Source: Streptomyces sp. PCS3-D2
GTDB taxonomy: Bacteria; Actinomycetota; Actinomycetes; Streptomycetales; Streptomycetaceae
Assembly (NCBI RefSeq): GCF_000612545.2
Contig: NZ_CP097800.1
Span: forward strand, 5,158,501-5,222,500
Length of the DNA stretch: 64,000 nucleotides
Reading direction: 5' to 3'
The translations under genes were made by a program, and so were the position numbers. Shown here in pieces: positions 34,044 through 42,201 of the stretch. The notes beneath the pieces were generated by a model. It was not told where the DNA came from and did not search any database. It saw nothing but the letters and a program-made list of their open reading frames with translations. Position 1 is the first letter of the stretch. Each line of letters begins with the position of its first letter.

Positions 34044-34484
34044 ATGGACCGCCTCGACAGGGAAATCCTCGGGATCCTGCAGCAGGACGCGCGGATCTCG
34101 TACCGGGACCTCGGGGTCCGCGTCGGCCTCAGCGCCAACGCCACCGCCGACCGGGTGCGGCGGATGCGCCGGGACGGCGTGATCCGCGGGTTCACCGTCG
34201 TGGTGGACCCGTCCGCCGACACCGCCGGCGGTCTCGTCGTCTTCATCGACGTCACCCTGCGCCAGGACACCACCAACGAGGAGTTCGAGCGGCGGGTCGG
34301 CACGCTCTCCGGGATCACCGAGGCGGTCCACGTGACCGGCGCGCACGACTACCTCCTGCGGGCGCGAGCCGCCGATCCCGCCGCCCTCGACGCCCTGCTG
34401 CGCCGCCTGAAGCGGGACGCGGGGGTGGCCCAGTCCAACACCCGCATCGCCCTGCGCACTGCCGACCGCGCCGGACGGCCCTGA
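34044..34484 (+). CDS. Lrp/AsnC-family transcriptional regulator
   Basis: 146 residues. Helix-turn-helix DREILGILQQDARISYRDLG followed by VGLSANATADRVRRMRRDG, then the RAM ligand-binding domain (VFIDVTLRQ; VHVTGAHDYLLRARAADP). A GACAAT box ends six bases before the ATG and no ribosome-binding site is present, so the mRNA may be leaderless. Probably controls the divergent LysE exporter in response to an amino acid. The stop codon lies inside the first unit of an 18-bp tandem repeat. Confidence 0.9.
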   Translation: MDRLDREILGILQQDARISYRDLGVRVGLSANATADRVRRMRRDGVIRGFTVVVDPSADTAGGLVVFIDVTLRQDTTNEEFERRVGTLSGITEAVHVTGAHDYLLRARAADPAALDALLRRLKRDAGVAQSNTRIALRTADRAGRP

Positions 34485-34550
34485 CGACACCGAAGGCCCT
34501 GACGACGCCAAAGGCCCTGACGACACCGAAGGCCCTGATGGCGCTGAAGG
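34479..34550 (+). repeat. Four tandem 18-bp repeats at the end of the Lrp gene
   Basis: Unit CCCTGACGACACCGAAGG occurs at 34479, 34497, 34515 and 34533; the second and fourth copies carry substitutions. The array begins over the Lrp stop codon and continues into the space before the convergent kinase gene. It is a likely VNTR. Confidence 0.9.
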
Positions 34551-34590
34551 CCCTCGGGCCACCGGGCCGGGGCGCAGCGCGCCGCCGAGG

Positions 34591-36261
34591 TCACAGCGCC
34601 GACTCCCAGGTCACCGTCGTGCCCCGGGCACCCCGTTCCGCTCGGCCGTCGTCGATGACGGTCAGCCGGACCCGTTCGGGCGAGGCGTCCACCACCACCT
34701 CGATCGCCGTGACCTGCTCGCGCCGGTGCGCCGCGGCCAGGGCGCCGCGCAGGGCGGTGAGCAGGCCGCCCACGACAGCCTCCGGGACCAGGGCGTCCAC
34801 GGCGCCCGCGAACTGCACCGACGGCTGGAAGCCGAGCAGGACCGCCGCACCACCCGTCTCGCGCAGGACCCGCCCCCGGAAGGTGGCCGGGGCTTCGGTC
34901 GGAGGCTGCTGGAGGGCGAAGATGGCGGTGCGGACCTCCTGGATGGTGGAGTCCAGCTCGTCCACGGCGCGGGTGAGCTCGTCGCCGACCACGTCCCCCG
35001 AAGGGGCGTTGGCGGCCCGCCTGCGCGTGCTCTCCAGCATCATCCCGGTGGCGAAGAGCCGCTGGACGACCAGGTCGTGCAGGTCCCGGGCGATCCGGTC
35101 GCGGTCCTCGTACACCGCGAGCTGCTCCCGGTCGTGCTGGGCGTCCGCCAGCACCAGGGCCAGCGCGGCCTGGGAGGCGAACTGCGAGGCGAGCAGCCGG
35201 TCGACCGCGTCGTACGCCGGCCCGCCCCGCGCGCGGGGCAGGGCCAGGGTGCCGATCAGCTGGCCGCCGCTCTGCAGCGGGAGCATCATGCTCGGCCCGA
35301 ACCGCTCGCGGACGTGGGTGGTCATCCGGGGGTCGGTGGCCGAATCGTCGACGAAGACGGGTTCGCCGCCGAGGAGTTGTTCCAGCACCGGCGATCCGGG
35401 GGCGATCGCGGTCCCGATCAGGTCCCCGGGGTCCCCCGGGGTGGAGGCGGCCACGATCTCCATGCCGCCCTCGGGGGTCGGCTGGAGCACCACCCCGGCC
35501 GCGGCGTCGGCGAGCAGCCGGGCCCGCTCGGCCACGCACTTCAGTGCGTCCGCCGCCGGACGCCCCGCCAGCAGGGTCGTGGTCACGGCGGCGGCCCCGT
35601 CGATCCAGCGCTCCCGGCGGCGCGCGGTCTCGTACAGCTTGGCGTTGCCGATCGCTATGCCCGCCTGCGCGGCCAGGACGCGGACCAGGGCGAGGTCCTC
35701 CTCGGTGAAGGGGCCGCCGCCGTGCTTCTCGGTGAGGTAGAGGGTGCCGAACACCTCGTTGTGCACCCGGATCGGGACGCCGAGCGGGCTGTGCACGGGC
35801 GGGTGGCCGGGCGGGAGGCCGACGTTCCGGGGGTCCTGGGCGAGGTCGTCCAGCAGCAGTGGCCGCGGGTCCTCGACGAAGGCTCCGAGCAGGCCGGAGC
35901 GGCCGTCGGGCAGGTGGGGGATGGCTGCCCGCTGCTCCTCGGTCAGCCCTGCGGTGAACAGCTGGGTCACCAGGGCGCGCTCGGGGTCGAGGATCCCGAG
36001 CGCGCCGTACCGGGCCGAGCACAGCTCGGCCGCCGATTCCACGATGTGCTGGAGGGTGGCGCGCAGTTCGAGCTCGGAGCCGACGCTCAGTACGGCCTCC
36101 AGCAGCACGGGAAGGCTCACCGCGTCCTCGCCGGACGGGTCGGCGCGCCTCCCGTGCGCTTCTCCGAGTGCTTCTCCCGGTGCTTCTCGGTGTCTTTCGG
36201 AGGGTTCCGTCCGGGGACCGTGTGCGGGCCTCCCGGCCGGGTCCCGGCCGGGATCCGTCAT
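34591..36261 (-). CDS. GAF-domain histidine-kinase-like protein with a degenerate ATPase domain
   Basis: 556 residues. Two GAF domains (about 40-190 and 210-370) precede a HisKA_3 dimerisation helix with the phospho-acceptor histidine in DRIARDLHDLVVQRLFATGM, the DevS/NarL-type arrangement. The ATPase domain looks damaged: the N-box (normally EAL-x-NAxxH) reads RGALAAAHRREQ, and after the single VIDDG motif the protein jumps to GTTVTWESAL without the second glycine box. Autophosphorylation is doubtful. The ATG overlaps the stop of the MreB-like gene (ATGA), so the two are made together. No response regulator is adjacent. Confidence 0.85.
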   Translation of the reverse strand: MTDPGRDPAGRPAHGPRTEPSERHREAPGEALGEAHGRRADPSGEDAVSLPVLLEAVLSVGSELELRATLQHIVESAAELCSARYGALGILDPERALVTQLFTAGLTEEQRAAIPHLPDGRSGLLGAFVEDPRPLLLDDLAQDPRNVGLPPGHPPVHSPLGVPIRVHNEVFGTLYLTEKHGGGPFTEEDLALVRVLAAQAGIAIGNAKLYETARRRERWIDGAAAVTTTLLAGRPAADALKCVAERARLLADAAAGVVLQPTPEGGMEIVAASTPGDPGDLIGTAIAPGSPVLEQLLGGEPVFVDDSATDPRMTTHVRERFGPSMMLPLQSGGQLIGTLALPRARGGPAYDAVDRLLASQFASQAALALVLADAQHDREQLAVYEDRDRIARDLHDLVVQRLFATGMMLESTRRRAANAPSGDVVGDELTRAVDELDSTIQEVRTAIFALQQPPTEAPATFRGRVLRETGGAAVLLGFQPSVQFAGAVDALVPEAVVGGLLTALRGALAAAHRREQVTAIEVVVDASPERVRLTVIDDGRAERGARGTTVTWESAL

Positions 36262-37295
36262 CCGGCCATCGGGTTGAGGACCATGGGGGCGATCTTCCCT
36301 TCGAGCATCGCGCCGAGACCCATCACGGCGCACACGTCCGGCCGTTCCGCGATGGCGACGGGCATTCCGGTGGCGTCCCGCAGCATCTGGTCCAGGCCCG
36401 GCAGCAGGGCGCTGCCACCCACCATCATGATTCCCCGGTCCGTCAGGTCGGCCACCAGGTCGGGCGGGCAGTCCCGCAGCACCTTGCCCATCCCGTCGAG
36501 GACCGCGGTCAGCGGCGTGTGGATGGCGTCCCGTACGGCCGCGGTGTCCACGTGGACGGAACGCGCCAGGCCGGTGGCCACGTCACGGCCGTGGATGAGG
36601 GTGGAGGCGGGGCCTCCGGAGGTGAGGCCGTTGCCGTGCAGGGCCAACTGGAGCGGCCGGACGGCCTGGCTGGGCAGCATCAGCTCGTGCGCGTGGCGCA
36701 GGTGCTGGACGACGGCGTGGTCGATGGCCTCGCCGCCGACGGGGATCCGCTGGGCGGTGACGATCGAACCGAGGGAGAGGACGGCGACCTGGGTGGCCGC
36801 GGCCCCGCACACCATGATCATCGTCGCGGTCGGCTGCTCCACGGGCAGTCCGCAGCCGACGGCCGCCGCGATCAGGGTGTCGACGAGTTCGACGCGCCGC
36901 GCCCCGAGTCCGACCAGTGTCTCCACGGCCGCCCGCTGGGCGAGGGGGTCCGCGTCGTGCGGGGTGCAGGCGGCGGCCCGCAGCCGCGGCTTGCGCCGCA
37001 GGGCGCGTCGCAGCTTCTCGCCGAGGAGATGGCGCAGCATCCGCTGGGCCATCTCGATGTCGACGACGGTGCCGCCGGAGACGGGGCGCACGACCCTGAT
37101 GTAGTCCGGCGTGCGTCCGGTCATCCGCTCGGCGAAGGTTCCGACGGCGATGAGTGCGCCGGTGCGCGTGTTGACCGCGGCGACGCTGGGCTCGTCGACC
37201 ACGAGGCCGGCGCCCTTGACGTACACGCGGGTCCTGGCCGCCCCCAGGTCGACGGCGACGTGGCAGCGGCGCAACTGCTCAAGACTGACGGTCAC
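36258..37295 (-). CDS. MreB/Mbl-like actin-family protein with an altered phosphate-2 loop
   Basis: 345 residues from GTG eight bases after GGGAGG. Phosphate-1 motif VAVDLGAARTRVYVKGAG, the downstream DEPSVAAV, a connect region (VGGEAIDHAVV) and the adenosine motif GIMMVGGSALLPGLDQML are recognisable. The phosphate-2 loop, normally D-x-GGGT, reads VCGAAATQVAVLSL, so nucleotide hydrolysis is probably lost. Streptomyces encode extra MreB homologues with roles in spore-wall integrity; this could be one of them. It is the first gene of a two-gene unit with the GAF kinase-like protein. Confidence 0.85.
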   Translation of the reverse strand: MTVSLEQLRRCHVAVDLGAARTRVYVKGAGLVVDEPSVAAVNTRTGALIAVGTFAERMTGRTPDYIRVVRPVSGGTVVDIEMAQRMLRHLLGEKLRRALRRKPRLRAAACTPHDADPLAQRAAVETLVGLGARRVELVDTLIAAAVGCGLPVEQPTATMIMVCGAAATQVAVLSLGSIVTAQRIPVGGEAIDHAVVQHLRHAHELMLPSQAVRPLQLALHGNGLTSGGPASTLIHGRDVATGLARSVHVDTAAVRDAIHTPLTAVLDGMGKVLRDCPPDLVADLTDRGIMMVGGSALLPGLDQMLRDATGMPVAIAERPDVCAVMGLGAMLEGKIAPMVLNPMAG

Positions 37296-37506
37296 GGCAG
37301 AACCTCCCGAGAGCGCTGACGCAAGAGGACCGGCGGAGGTGCCGGTCGCTTGTCCTATCATCTCGGGCATTTAGGGCTATCCGCCCGTTGGAATGCTCCG
37401 GCCGTGGGTGTGTCGCGCCTGCAAGGGGGTGGATTTCTGTACCGACAGGCAGCACCATGCCCGCACCGCACGCGCTACTCGCGCGTAACAAGGTAAGGGG
37501 GACCCG

Positions 37507-38220
37507 ATGCTGACGGCCCGACAGGCCTTGGCCGCGCTCCTGACGCTCTGCCTGGCGTCGCTCGCGCCGCCCGCCGCCGCCCGTGCCTCCGACCGGGCCC
37601 CGGCTGGCGCCGCTGACCGGGCATCACCGCGCAGCCCGGTGGTCCTCGTGCACGGGTACAACGCCGACCCGGGTGTCTGGGGGTCCCTCCGTGCCGATCT
37701 GCGTGCCGACGGCTACACCGATGCGGAGCTCTTCTCCTTCGGCTACGACACCCACCGGTCCGTCAACGAGGTGCTCGCCGGGCGGCTCGGCGCCTATGTC
37801 GAGCAGGTCCGCCGGGAGACCGGCGCCGCCAGGGTCGACATCGTGGCGCACTCCTTCGGTTCGCTGGTCAGCCGCTGGTACGTCAGGTTCGGCGGGGGCA
37901 CGGCCACCGTGGACCACTGGGTCTCGCTGGCCGGCCCCAACCGGGGCACCTCCACCGCGTGGGCCTGCGCCCTGTGGGACCAGGCCTGCCGCGACATGAC
38001 CCCCGGGTCGTACGTGGTGAGGCGCCTGGGCGACGGGGACCCCACCCCGGGCACCGTGAAGTACGCGACCTTCTGGTCGCACTGCGACGAGGTGATCAAC
38101 CCCGACGACAGCGTGCCGCTGGAGGGGGCCGCCAACACGCCGGTCGGCTGCCTGAAGCACAACGACCTGCTCGGCGACGACGGCACCTCGGCCGGAGTGC
38201 GGGCCTTCCTAGCCTCGTAG
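37507..38220 (+). CDS. Secreted alpha/beta-hydrolase lipase (class 2 lipase, EstA/LipB-like)
   Basis: 237 residues with a signal peptide (LAALLTLCLASLAPPAAARA). The oxyanion strand PVVLVHGYNADPGVW is followed by the nucleophile elbow AHSFG (Ser116) and a late histidine region near CLKHNDLL. It hydrolyses acyl esters outside the cell; substrate range unknown. AAGGGGG lies seven bases before the ATG. Monocistronic. Confidence 0.85.
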   Translation: MLTARQALAALLTLCLASLAPPAAARASDRAPAGAADRASPRSPVVLVHGYNADPGVWGSLRADLRADGYTDAELFSFGYDTHRSVNEVLAGRLGAYVEQVRRETGAARVDIVAHSFGSLVSRWYVRFGGGTATVDHWVSLAGPNRGTSTAWACALWDQACRDMTPGSYVVRRLGDGDPTPGTVKYATFWSHCDEVINPDDSVPLEGAANTPVGCLKHNDLLGDDGTSAGVRAFLAS

Positions 38221-38301
38221 GTGTCGAGCCGAGGCGCGGCGAACGGCGCCGGCCGCCCGCCGGACCGCGGCCGGGCCCGCCCCCGATCCGCCGGACAGTG
38301 C

Positions 38302-38862
38302 CTACCGGGACGTCCGGGGGCCGACGCGCTGGAGCAGGCCGTAGGTGAACTCCGCCACGCACGCCCGTCCCTGCGCGGTGAAGGCGAGGCGCCAGCGGGT
38401 CGGCGCGGTTCCCTCCATCGGCCGCACCGGCGCGAAGGCCCGCGCCACCTCGTCCACGGTCGCCGACCAGGGCAGCAGGTCGTCCGGTGACCGGAGTACG
38501 GGCCCCCGCGCCCCCGGGGCCCGCACCAGCCACTCGTTCCACACCGCCCCGTCCGGCGCGGCCAGCACCTCGAAGCGCAAGTCCGGCCAGAGCGGCAGCA
38601 GCCACAGCAGGGCCTCGCACTCCAGGTCGCCGATCGTGCGGCGCCCGGCGGACTCCGGCGGCCCGAGCACCGAGCGGTACCGGGCCAGCGCCCCGCGGGA
38701 GCGCGGCGAGCGCACCATCGCCTGCCAGTGCCTGTTCGCCTCCCGCTGGTCCGCGAGCGAGGCGCCCAGCCGGCGGCGGGCCTCGTCGGCGAGGTCGGGC
38801 TGGAAGTCGGCCATCCGCCGCAACAGCACCAACTGGAACGCGTTCGACCCGAAGGGTGTCAT
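38302..38862 (-). CDS. Conserved hypothetical protein
   Basis: 186 residues from ATG (MTPFGSNAFQLVLLRRMADF). It contains SVLGPPESAGRRTIGDLECE, ALLWLLPLWPDLRFEVL and a C-terminal EFTYGLLQRVGPRTSR. Composition and codon pattern look genuine, but no domain is recognised and no good ribosome-binding site precedes the start. It is divergent from a zinc-ribbon protein gene. Confidence 0.6.
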   Translation of the reverse strand: MTPFGSNAFQLVLLRRMADFQPDLADEARRRLGASLADQREANRHWQAMVRSPRSRGALARYRSVLGPPESAGRRTIGDLECEALLWLLPLWPDLRFEVLAAPDGAVWNEWLVRAPGARGPVLRSPDDLLPWSATVDEVARAFAPVRPMEGTAPTRWRLAFTAQGRACVAEFTYGLLQRVGPRTSR

Positions 38863-38940
38863 GGGGGGAACGATTCCACACAGGATCCTTACGTTCGCGG
38901 GAACCGGCTGCCGCCGTGCGGCGCGTAGCCGGCGGGCGTC

Positions 38941-39237
38941 ATGAACCCTTGCCACGCCTGCCGGAGGCACCTCAACGGCGCGCTGGCGTGCGCCGGATGC
39001 GGAACGCCCGCCGCCGGGTCGCGTGCCGCCGCCGCACCGTGCTCACCCCCCGCTCCGACCCTGTCGGGCCCGCCGCCGACCACCGTCGGGTGGGGGCCCT
39101 CCGTCCTGGCGCCCGGAACGGGCACGCCCTCGCAGGGCGCCACCAGCGCCACCGGAGCCACCGAGGCGCCGCTCCCGGTCCCGCCGCCCCCGCCCGAGCC
39201 GACCAGGAGCTGTGTGTTCTGGATCTTCTGTTCGTGA
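38941..39237 (+). CDS. Small zinc-ribbon-like proline-rich protein
   Basis: 98 residues. Two Cys pairs (MNPCHACRRHLNGALACAGC) form a rubredoxin-like zinc knuckle, followed by a long Pro/Ala/Thr-rich linker and a terminal RSCVFWIFCS. The function is unknown; the knuckle suggests a structural zinc site. Confidence 0.55.
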   Translation: MNPCHACRRHLNGALACAGCGTPAAGSRAAAAPCSPPAPTLSGPPPTTVGWGPSVLAPGTGTPSQGATSATGATEAPLPVPPPPPEPTRSCVFWIFCS

Positions 39238-39288
39238 TCCGCGGTACGTGATCCGCGGTATGTGGTCCCGCGTCCGGGACCGGCCCGA

Positions 39289-39711
39289 TCAGGCCAGCAT
39301 CCGCTTGAGCAGGTCCCGCAGTACGGCTCGCTCGGCCGGGGACAGGCCGGCCAGCGGCTCGCGCGCGAAGTCCAGCGATTCGCGCAGCCGCTCCGCCGTC
39401 CGCAGCCCCTCTTCGGTGGGGGCGGCCAGCTTGACCCGCCGGTCGGCGGGGTCGGGGCGGCGCTCCACCAGGCCGCGGCCCTCCAGCCGGTCGATGATGC
39501 CCGTCACGTTCGAGGGCTCGCACCGGAGCTTCTGCGCGATGCGGCGCATGGGCGTCGGCTCCAGGGAGAGCAGGTTGAGCACCTTGGCCTGGGCGCCGGT
39601 CAGCTGATGGCTGGCGGCCGCGTGCTCGTATTCCATGTGGTACCGGCTCACGACGTCACCGATGAGTTCGACGACCTCGACGGTCACTGGGTCTACACGA
39701 CGACTGGGCAT
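39289..39711 (-). CDS. MarR-family transcriptional regulator
   Basis: 140 residues. The winged helix reads QAKVLNLLSLEPTPMRRIAQ, then KLRCEPSNVTGIIDRLEGRG and the wing DPADRRVKLAAPTEEG. It has one cysteine in the recognition region and lacks the N-terminal cysteine of OhrR, so it is probably not the organic-peroxide sensor despite the nearby ohr gene. It is divergent from a medium-chain oxidoreductase, and a palindrome in the gap is its likely operator. Confidence 0.87.
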   Translation of the reverse strand: MPSRRVDPVTVEVVELIGDVVSRYHMEYEHAAASHQLTGAQAKVLNLLSLEPTPMRRIAQKLRCEPSNVTGIIDRLEGRGLVERRPDPADRRVKLAAPTEEGLRTAERLRESLDFAREPLAGLSPAERAVLRDLLKRMLA

Positions 39712-39761
39712 GGATCCAGCGTACCCCTTTACTTGACAACATGAAATATCCAGGCGCATGG

Positions 39762-39782
39762 TTGTTTCACCTAGTGAAGCAA
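39762..39782. promoter_or_regulatory. Palindromic operator in the MarR/oxidoreductase gap
   Basis: TTGTTTCAC-CTA-GTGAAGCAA, nine-base arms with one mismatch. It lies 24 bp before the oxidoreductase ATG and just downstream of a TTGACA (39733-39738) with a weak -10-like CATGGT, where a repressor would block initiation. Confidence 0.6.
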
Positions 39783-39806
39783 TTCGTTCTGACCAGGAGC
39801 GCCGCA

Positions 39807-40829
39807 ATGTCTGAGATTCCCGCCGTGAGCCGCGAGTGGCACCTCGTCCGTCGCCCCCAGGGCTGGCCCGTCGCCGAGGACTTCGCCCTGCGCGAGGTGC
39901 CTGTCGACGCCGAGCCCGCCGCCGGCCGGATCCTCGTCCGCAACCTGCACATGTCCGTAGACCCCTACATGCGCGGCCGGATGAACGACGTGAAGTCCTA
40001 CATCCCGCCCTTCCAGCTGGACCGCCCGATGGACGGCGGCGCGGTCGGCGAGGTCGTCGCCTCCGGCGCCGAGGGATTCGCCGTCGGCGACCACGTCCTG
40101 CACGGCCTGGGGTGGCGCGAGTACGCGGAGCTCGACGCGGAGCACGCCACCAAGGTCGACGCCTCCCTCGCCCCGCTCTCCGCCTACCTCGGCGTCCTCG
40201 GCATGCCGGGCCTGACCGCCTACGCCGGGCTCTTCGAGGTCGCCTCCTTCGCCGAGGGCGACTCCGTCTTCGTCTCCGGTGCCGCGGGCGCGGTCGGCGG
40301 CCTCGTCGGCCAGTTCGCGAAGATCAGGGGCGCGTCCCGGGTGATCGGCTCCGCCGGCTCGGACGAGAAGGTGACGCTCCTCACGGAGAAGTACGGCTTC
40401 GACGCCGCCTTCAACTACAAGAACGGCCCCGTCGCCGAGCAGCTGCGCGCCGCCGCCCCCGAAGGCGTCGACGTCTACTTCGACAACGTCGGCGGCGACC
40501 ACCTGGAGGCCGCCATCTCCTCCATGAACGTGAACGGCCGCGCCACCCTGTGCGGCGCGATCGCCCACTACAACGACACCGAGGCCGCCCCCGGCCCGCG
40601 CAACCTGATGCAGGTCATCGGCAAGCGGCTGCGGCTCCAGGGCATCCTGGTCAACGACCACGCCGGACTCCAGCAGCAGTTCGTCCAGGACGTGGCCGGC
40701 TGGCTGCGCTCCGGTGAGCTGCGCTACGACGAGACCGTCGTCGAGGGCGTCGAGAACGCCGCCGCGGCCTTCCTCGGCATGCTCCGCGGAGAGAACACCG
40801 GAAAGATGATCGTTTCCTTCACCGGCTAG
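39807..40829 (+). CDS. Zinc-independent medium-chain NADP-dependent oxidoreductase (CurA-like)
   Basis: 340 residues from ATG seven bases after AGGAG. The family start SREWHLVRRPQGWPVAEDF, the MSVDPYMRGRMND signature and the Rossmann motif VSGAAGAVGGLVGQFAK are clear, as is the FDNVGGDHLEAA that follows. These enzymes reduce alpha,beta-unsaturated carbonyls such as 2-alkenals, a detoxification step. Control by the divergent MarR protein is likely. Confidence 0.9.
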   Translation: MSEIPAVSREWHLVRRPQGWPVAEDFALREVPVDAEPAAGRILVRNLHMSVDPYMRGRMNDVKSYIPPFQLDRPMDGGAVGEVVASGAEGFAVGDHVLHGLGWREYAELDAEHATKVDASLAPLSAYLGVLGMPGLTAYAGLFEVASFAEGDSVFVSGAAGAVGGLVGQFAKIRGASRVIGSAGSDEKVTLLTEKYGFDAAFNYKNGPVAEQLRAAAPEGVDVYFDNVGGDHLEAAISSMNVNGRATLCGAIAHYNDTEAAPGPRNLMQVIGKRLRLQGILVNDHAGLQQQFVQDVAGWLRSGELRYDETVVEGVENAAAAFLGMLRGENTGKMIVSFTG

Positions 40830-40894
40830 GCTCACCCCACGACCGTCGTGACCGTGGGCGCGAGTCGCGGCGATTACCAGGAGGAACATTCTTC

Positions 40895-41317
40895 ATGTCC
40901 ATCCAGCAGTCCGACGTCGCGTACACCGCCGTGGCCACCGCCGAGAACGGTCGTGACGGTCGCGTCGCCACCAACGACGGCCAGCTCGACGTCGTCGTGA
41001 ACCCGCCCAAGGAGCTCGGTGGCTCCGGTGCCGGCACCAACCCGGAGCAGCTCTTCGCCGCCGGCTACAGCGCCTGCTTCCAGGGCGCCCTCGGCGTCGT
41101 CGCCAAGAACGTGAACGCCGACATCTCGGGCTCCACGGTCACCGCCGAGGTCGGCATCGGCAAGAACGACGAGGGCTTCGGCCTGATCGTCAAGATCTCC
41201 GCCGTGATCCCGAACGTGGACGCCGCCACCGCCAAGGAGCTCATCGAGAAGGCCCACCAGGTCTGCCCCTACTCCAAGGCCACCCGCGGCAACATCACCG
41301 TCGAGCTCGCCGTCTGA
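40895..41317 (+). CDS. ohr: Organic hydroperoxide resistance protein (Ohr, OsmC superfamily)
   Basis: 140 residues. The redox pair is intact: Cys61 in SACFQGAL and Cys124 in QVCPYSKATRGN. Ohr reduces organic peroxides using lipoyl or thiol donors in the cytoplasm. The ribosome-binding site is AGGAGG ten bases upstream. It follows the oxidoreductase by 65 bp and could be co-transcribed, which would join carbonyl and peroxide detoxification. Confidence 0.93.
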   Translation: MSIQQSDVAYTAVATAENGRDGRVATNDGQLDVVVNPPKELGGSGAGTNPEQLFAAGYSACFQGALGVVAKNVNADISGSTVTAEVGIGKNDEGFGLIVKISAVIPNVDAATAKELIEKAHQVCPYSKATRGNITVELAV

Positions 41318-41334
41318 TCCGGCAGCCGCACCCT

Positions 41335-41366
41335 GAAGGCCGCACCCCGATCGGGGTGCGGCCTTC
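41335..41366 (+). terminator. Terminator after ohr
   Basis: A perfect 32-base palindrome (16-bp arms meeting at GATC) beginning 17 bp after the ohr stop. Confidence 0.85.
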
Positions 41367-41382
41367 GCCGTAGACTGGCGCC

Positions 41383-42183
41383 ATGCACGATCTTGCGGGG
41401 GGCTTCCGGTATCTGCTGTCCGGACAGCGATGGGTGTTGCGGCACGGCCGGTGGCTGGGCTTCGGTCTGCTGCCCGGGCTCGTCTCCTTCGCCCTCTACC
41501 TCGGCGCCCTCGTCGGGCTCGGCTACGGCGCCGACGACCTGACCGCCTGGGCGACCCCCTTCGCCGACGACTGGTCCGCCCCGTGGCTCGGCCTCTTCCG
41601 CGGCTTCCTCACCGCCCTGCTGTTCTGCCTCGGGCTCTTCCTCGCGGTGATCACCTTCACCGCCGTCACCCTGCTGATCGGCCAGCCCTTCTACGAGTCG
41701 CTCTCGGAGCAGGTCGACCGCAGCGAGGGCGGCGACGTCCCGCAGTCCGGCCTCCCGCTCTGGCGGGAGCTGTGGATCTCGGCCCGGGACAGTGTGAAGG
41801 TCCTCGGGCGGGTGGCGTTGTACGGCATTCTGCTCTTCGCCCTCGGCTTCGTCCCCGTGATCGGCCAGACGGTCGTCCCGGTGCTCGGGTTCTGCGTCTC
41901 CGGTTACTTCCTGACCCAGGAGCTCACCTCCGTGGCCCTCCAGCGCCGCACGATGGAGCTGCCCGAGCGGCTGGTGCTGCTGCGTTCGCGGCGGCTGCTG
42001 GCGCTGGGCTTCGGAGTGCCGCTGGTGCTGGCGTTCCTGGTGCCGCTCGTCGCGGTGCTCCTGATGCCGGGCGCGGTGGCGGGGGCCACGCTGATGGCCC
42101 GCGACCTGACGCGCACCGACAAGACCCCCGCCGCCGAGGCCGCACCGGCCGGCTTCGGACCGCCGCCGCCGGCGTTCCCGTAA
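41383..42183 (+). CDS. EI24/CysZ-like membrane protein
   Basis: 266 residues. The N-terminus (DLAGGFRYLLSGQRWVLRHG) and four or more TM helices with the conserved LLIGQPFYESLSEQVDR and GYFLTQELTS are typical of the EI24 family, which includes the sulfate transporter CysZ. Transport of sulfate is not shown here, as no cysteine-synthesis gene is close. The tail is proline-rich. Confidence 0.82.
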   Translation: MHDLAGGFRYLLSGQRWVLRHGRWLGFGLLPGLVSFALYLGALVGLGYGADDLTAWATPFADDWSAPWLGLFRGFLTALLFCLGLFLAVITFTAVTLLIGQPFYESLSEQVDRSEGGDVPQSGLPLWRELWISARDSVKVLGRVALYGILLFALGFVPVIGQTVVPVLGFCVSGYFLTQELTSVALQRRTMELPERLVLLRSRRLLALGFGVPLVLAFLVPLVAVLLMPGAVAGATLMARDLTRTDKTPAAEAAPAGFGPPPPAFP

Positions 42184-42201
42184 CCACCGCGTCGCCGGTT
42201 C

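Noticed and set aside
34479-34550. CRISPR array
   Set aside because: The 18-bp units are contiguous without spacers; it is a simple tandem repeat. No cas gene is nearby.
33281-37104. Long plus-strand frames across the LysE, kinase and MreB-like region
   Set aside because: Overlap three recognisable minus-strand genes and are rich in Arg/Gly/Pro with no family match.
39289-39711. OhrR (peroxide sensor) for the nearby ohr gene
   Set aside because: It lacks the N-terminal reactive cysteine of OhrR and is adjacent to the oxidoreductase, not to ohr.
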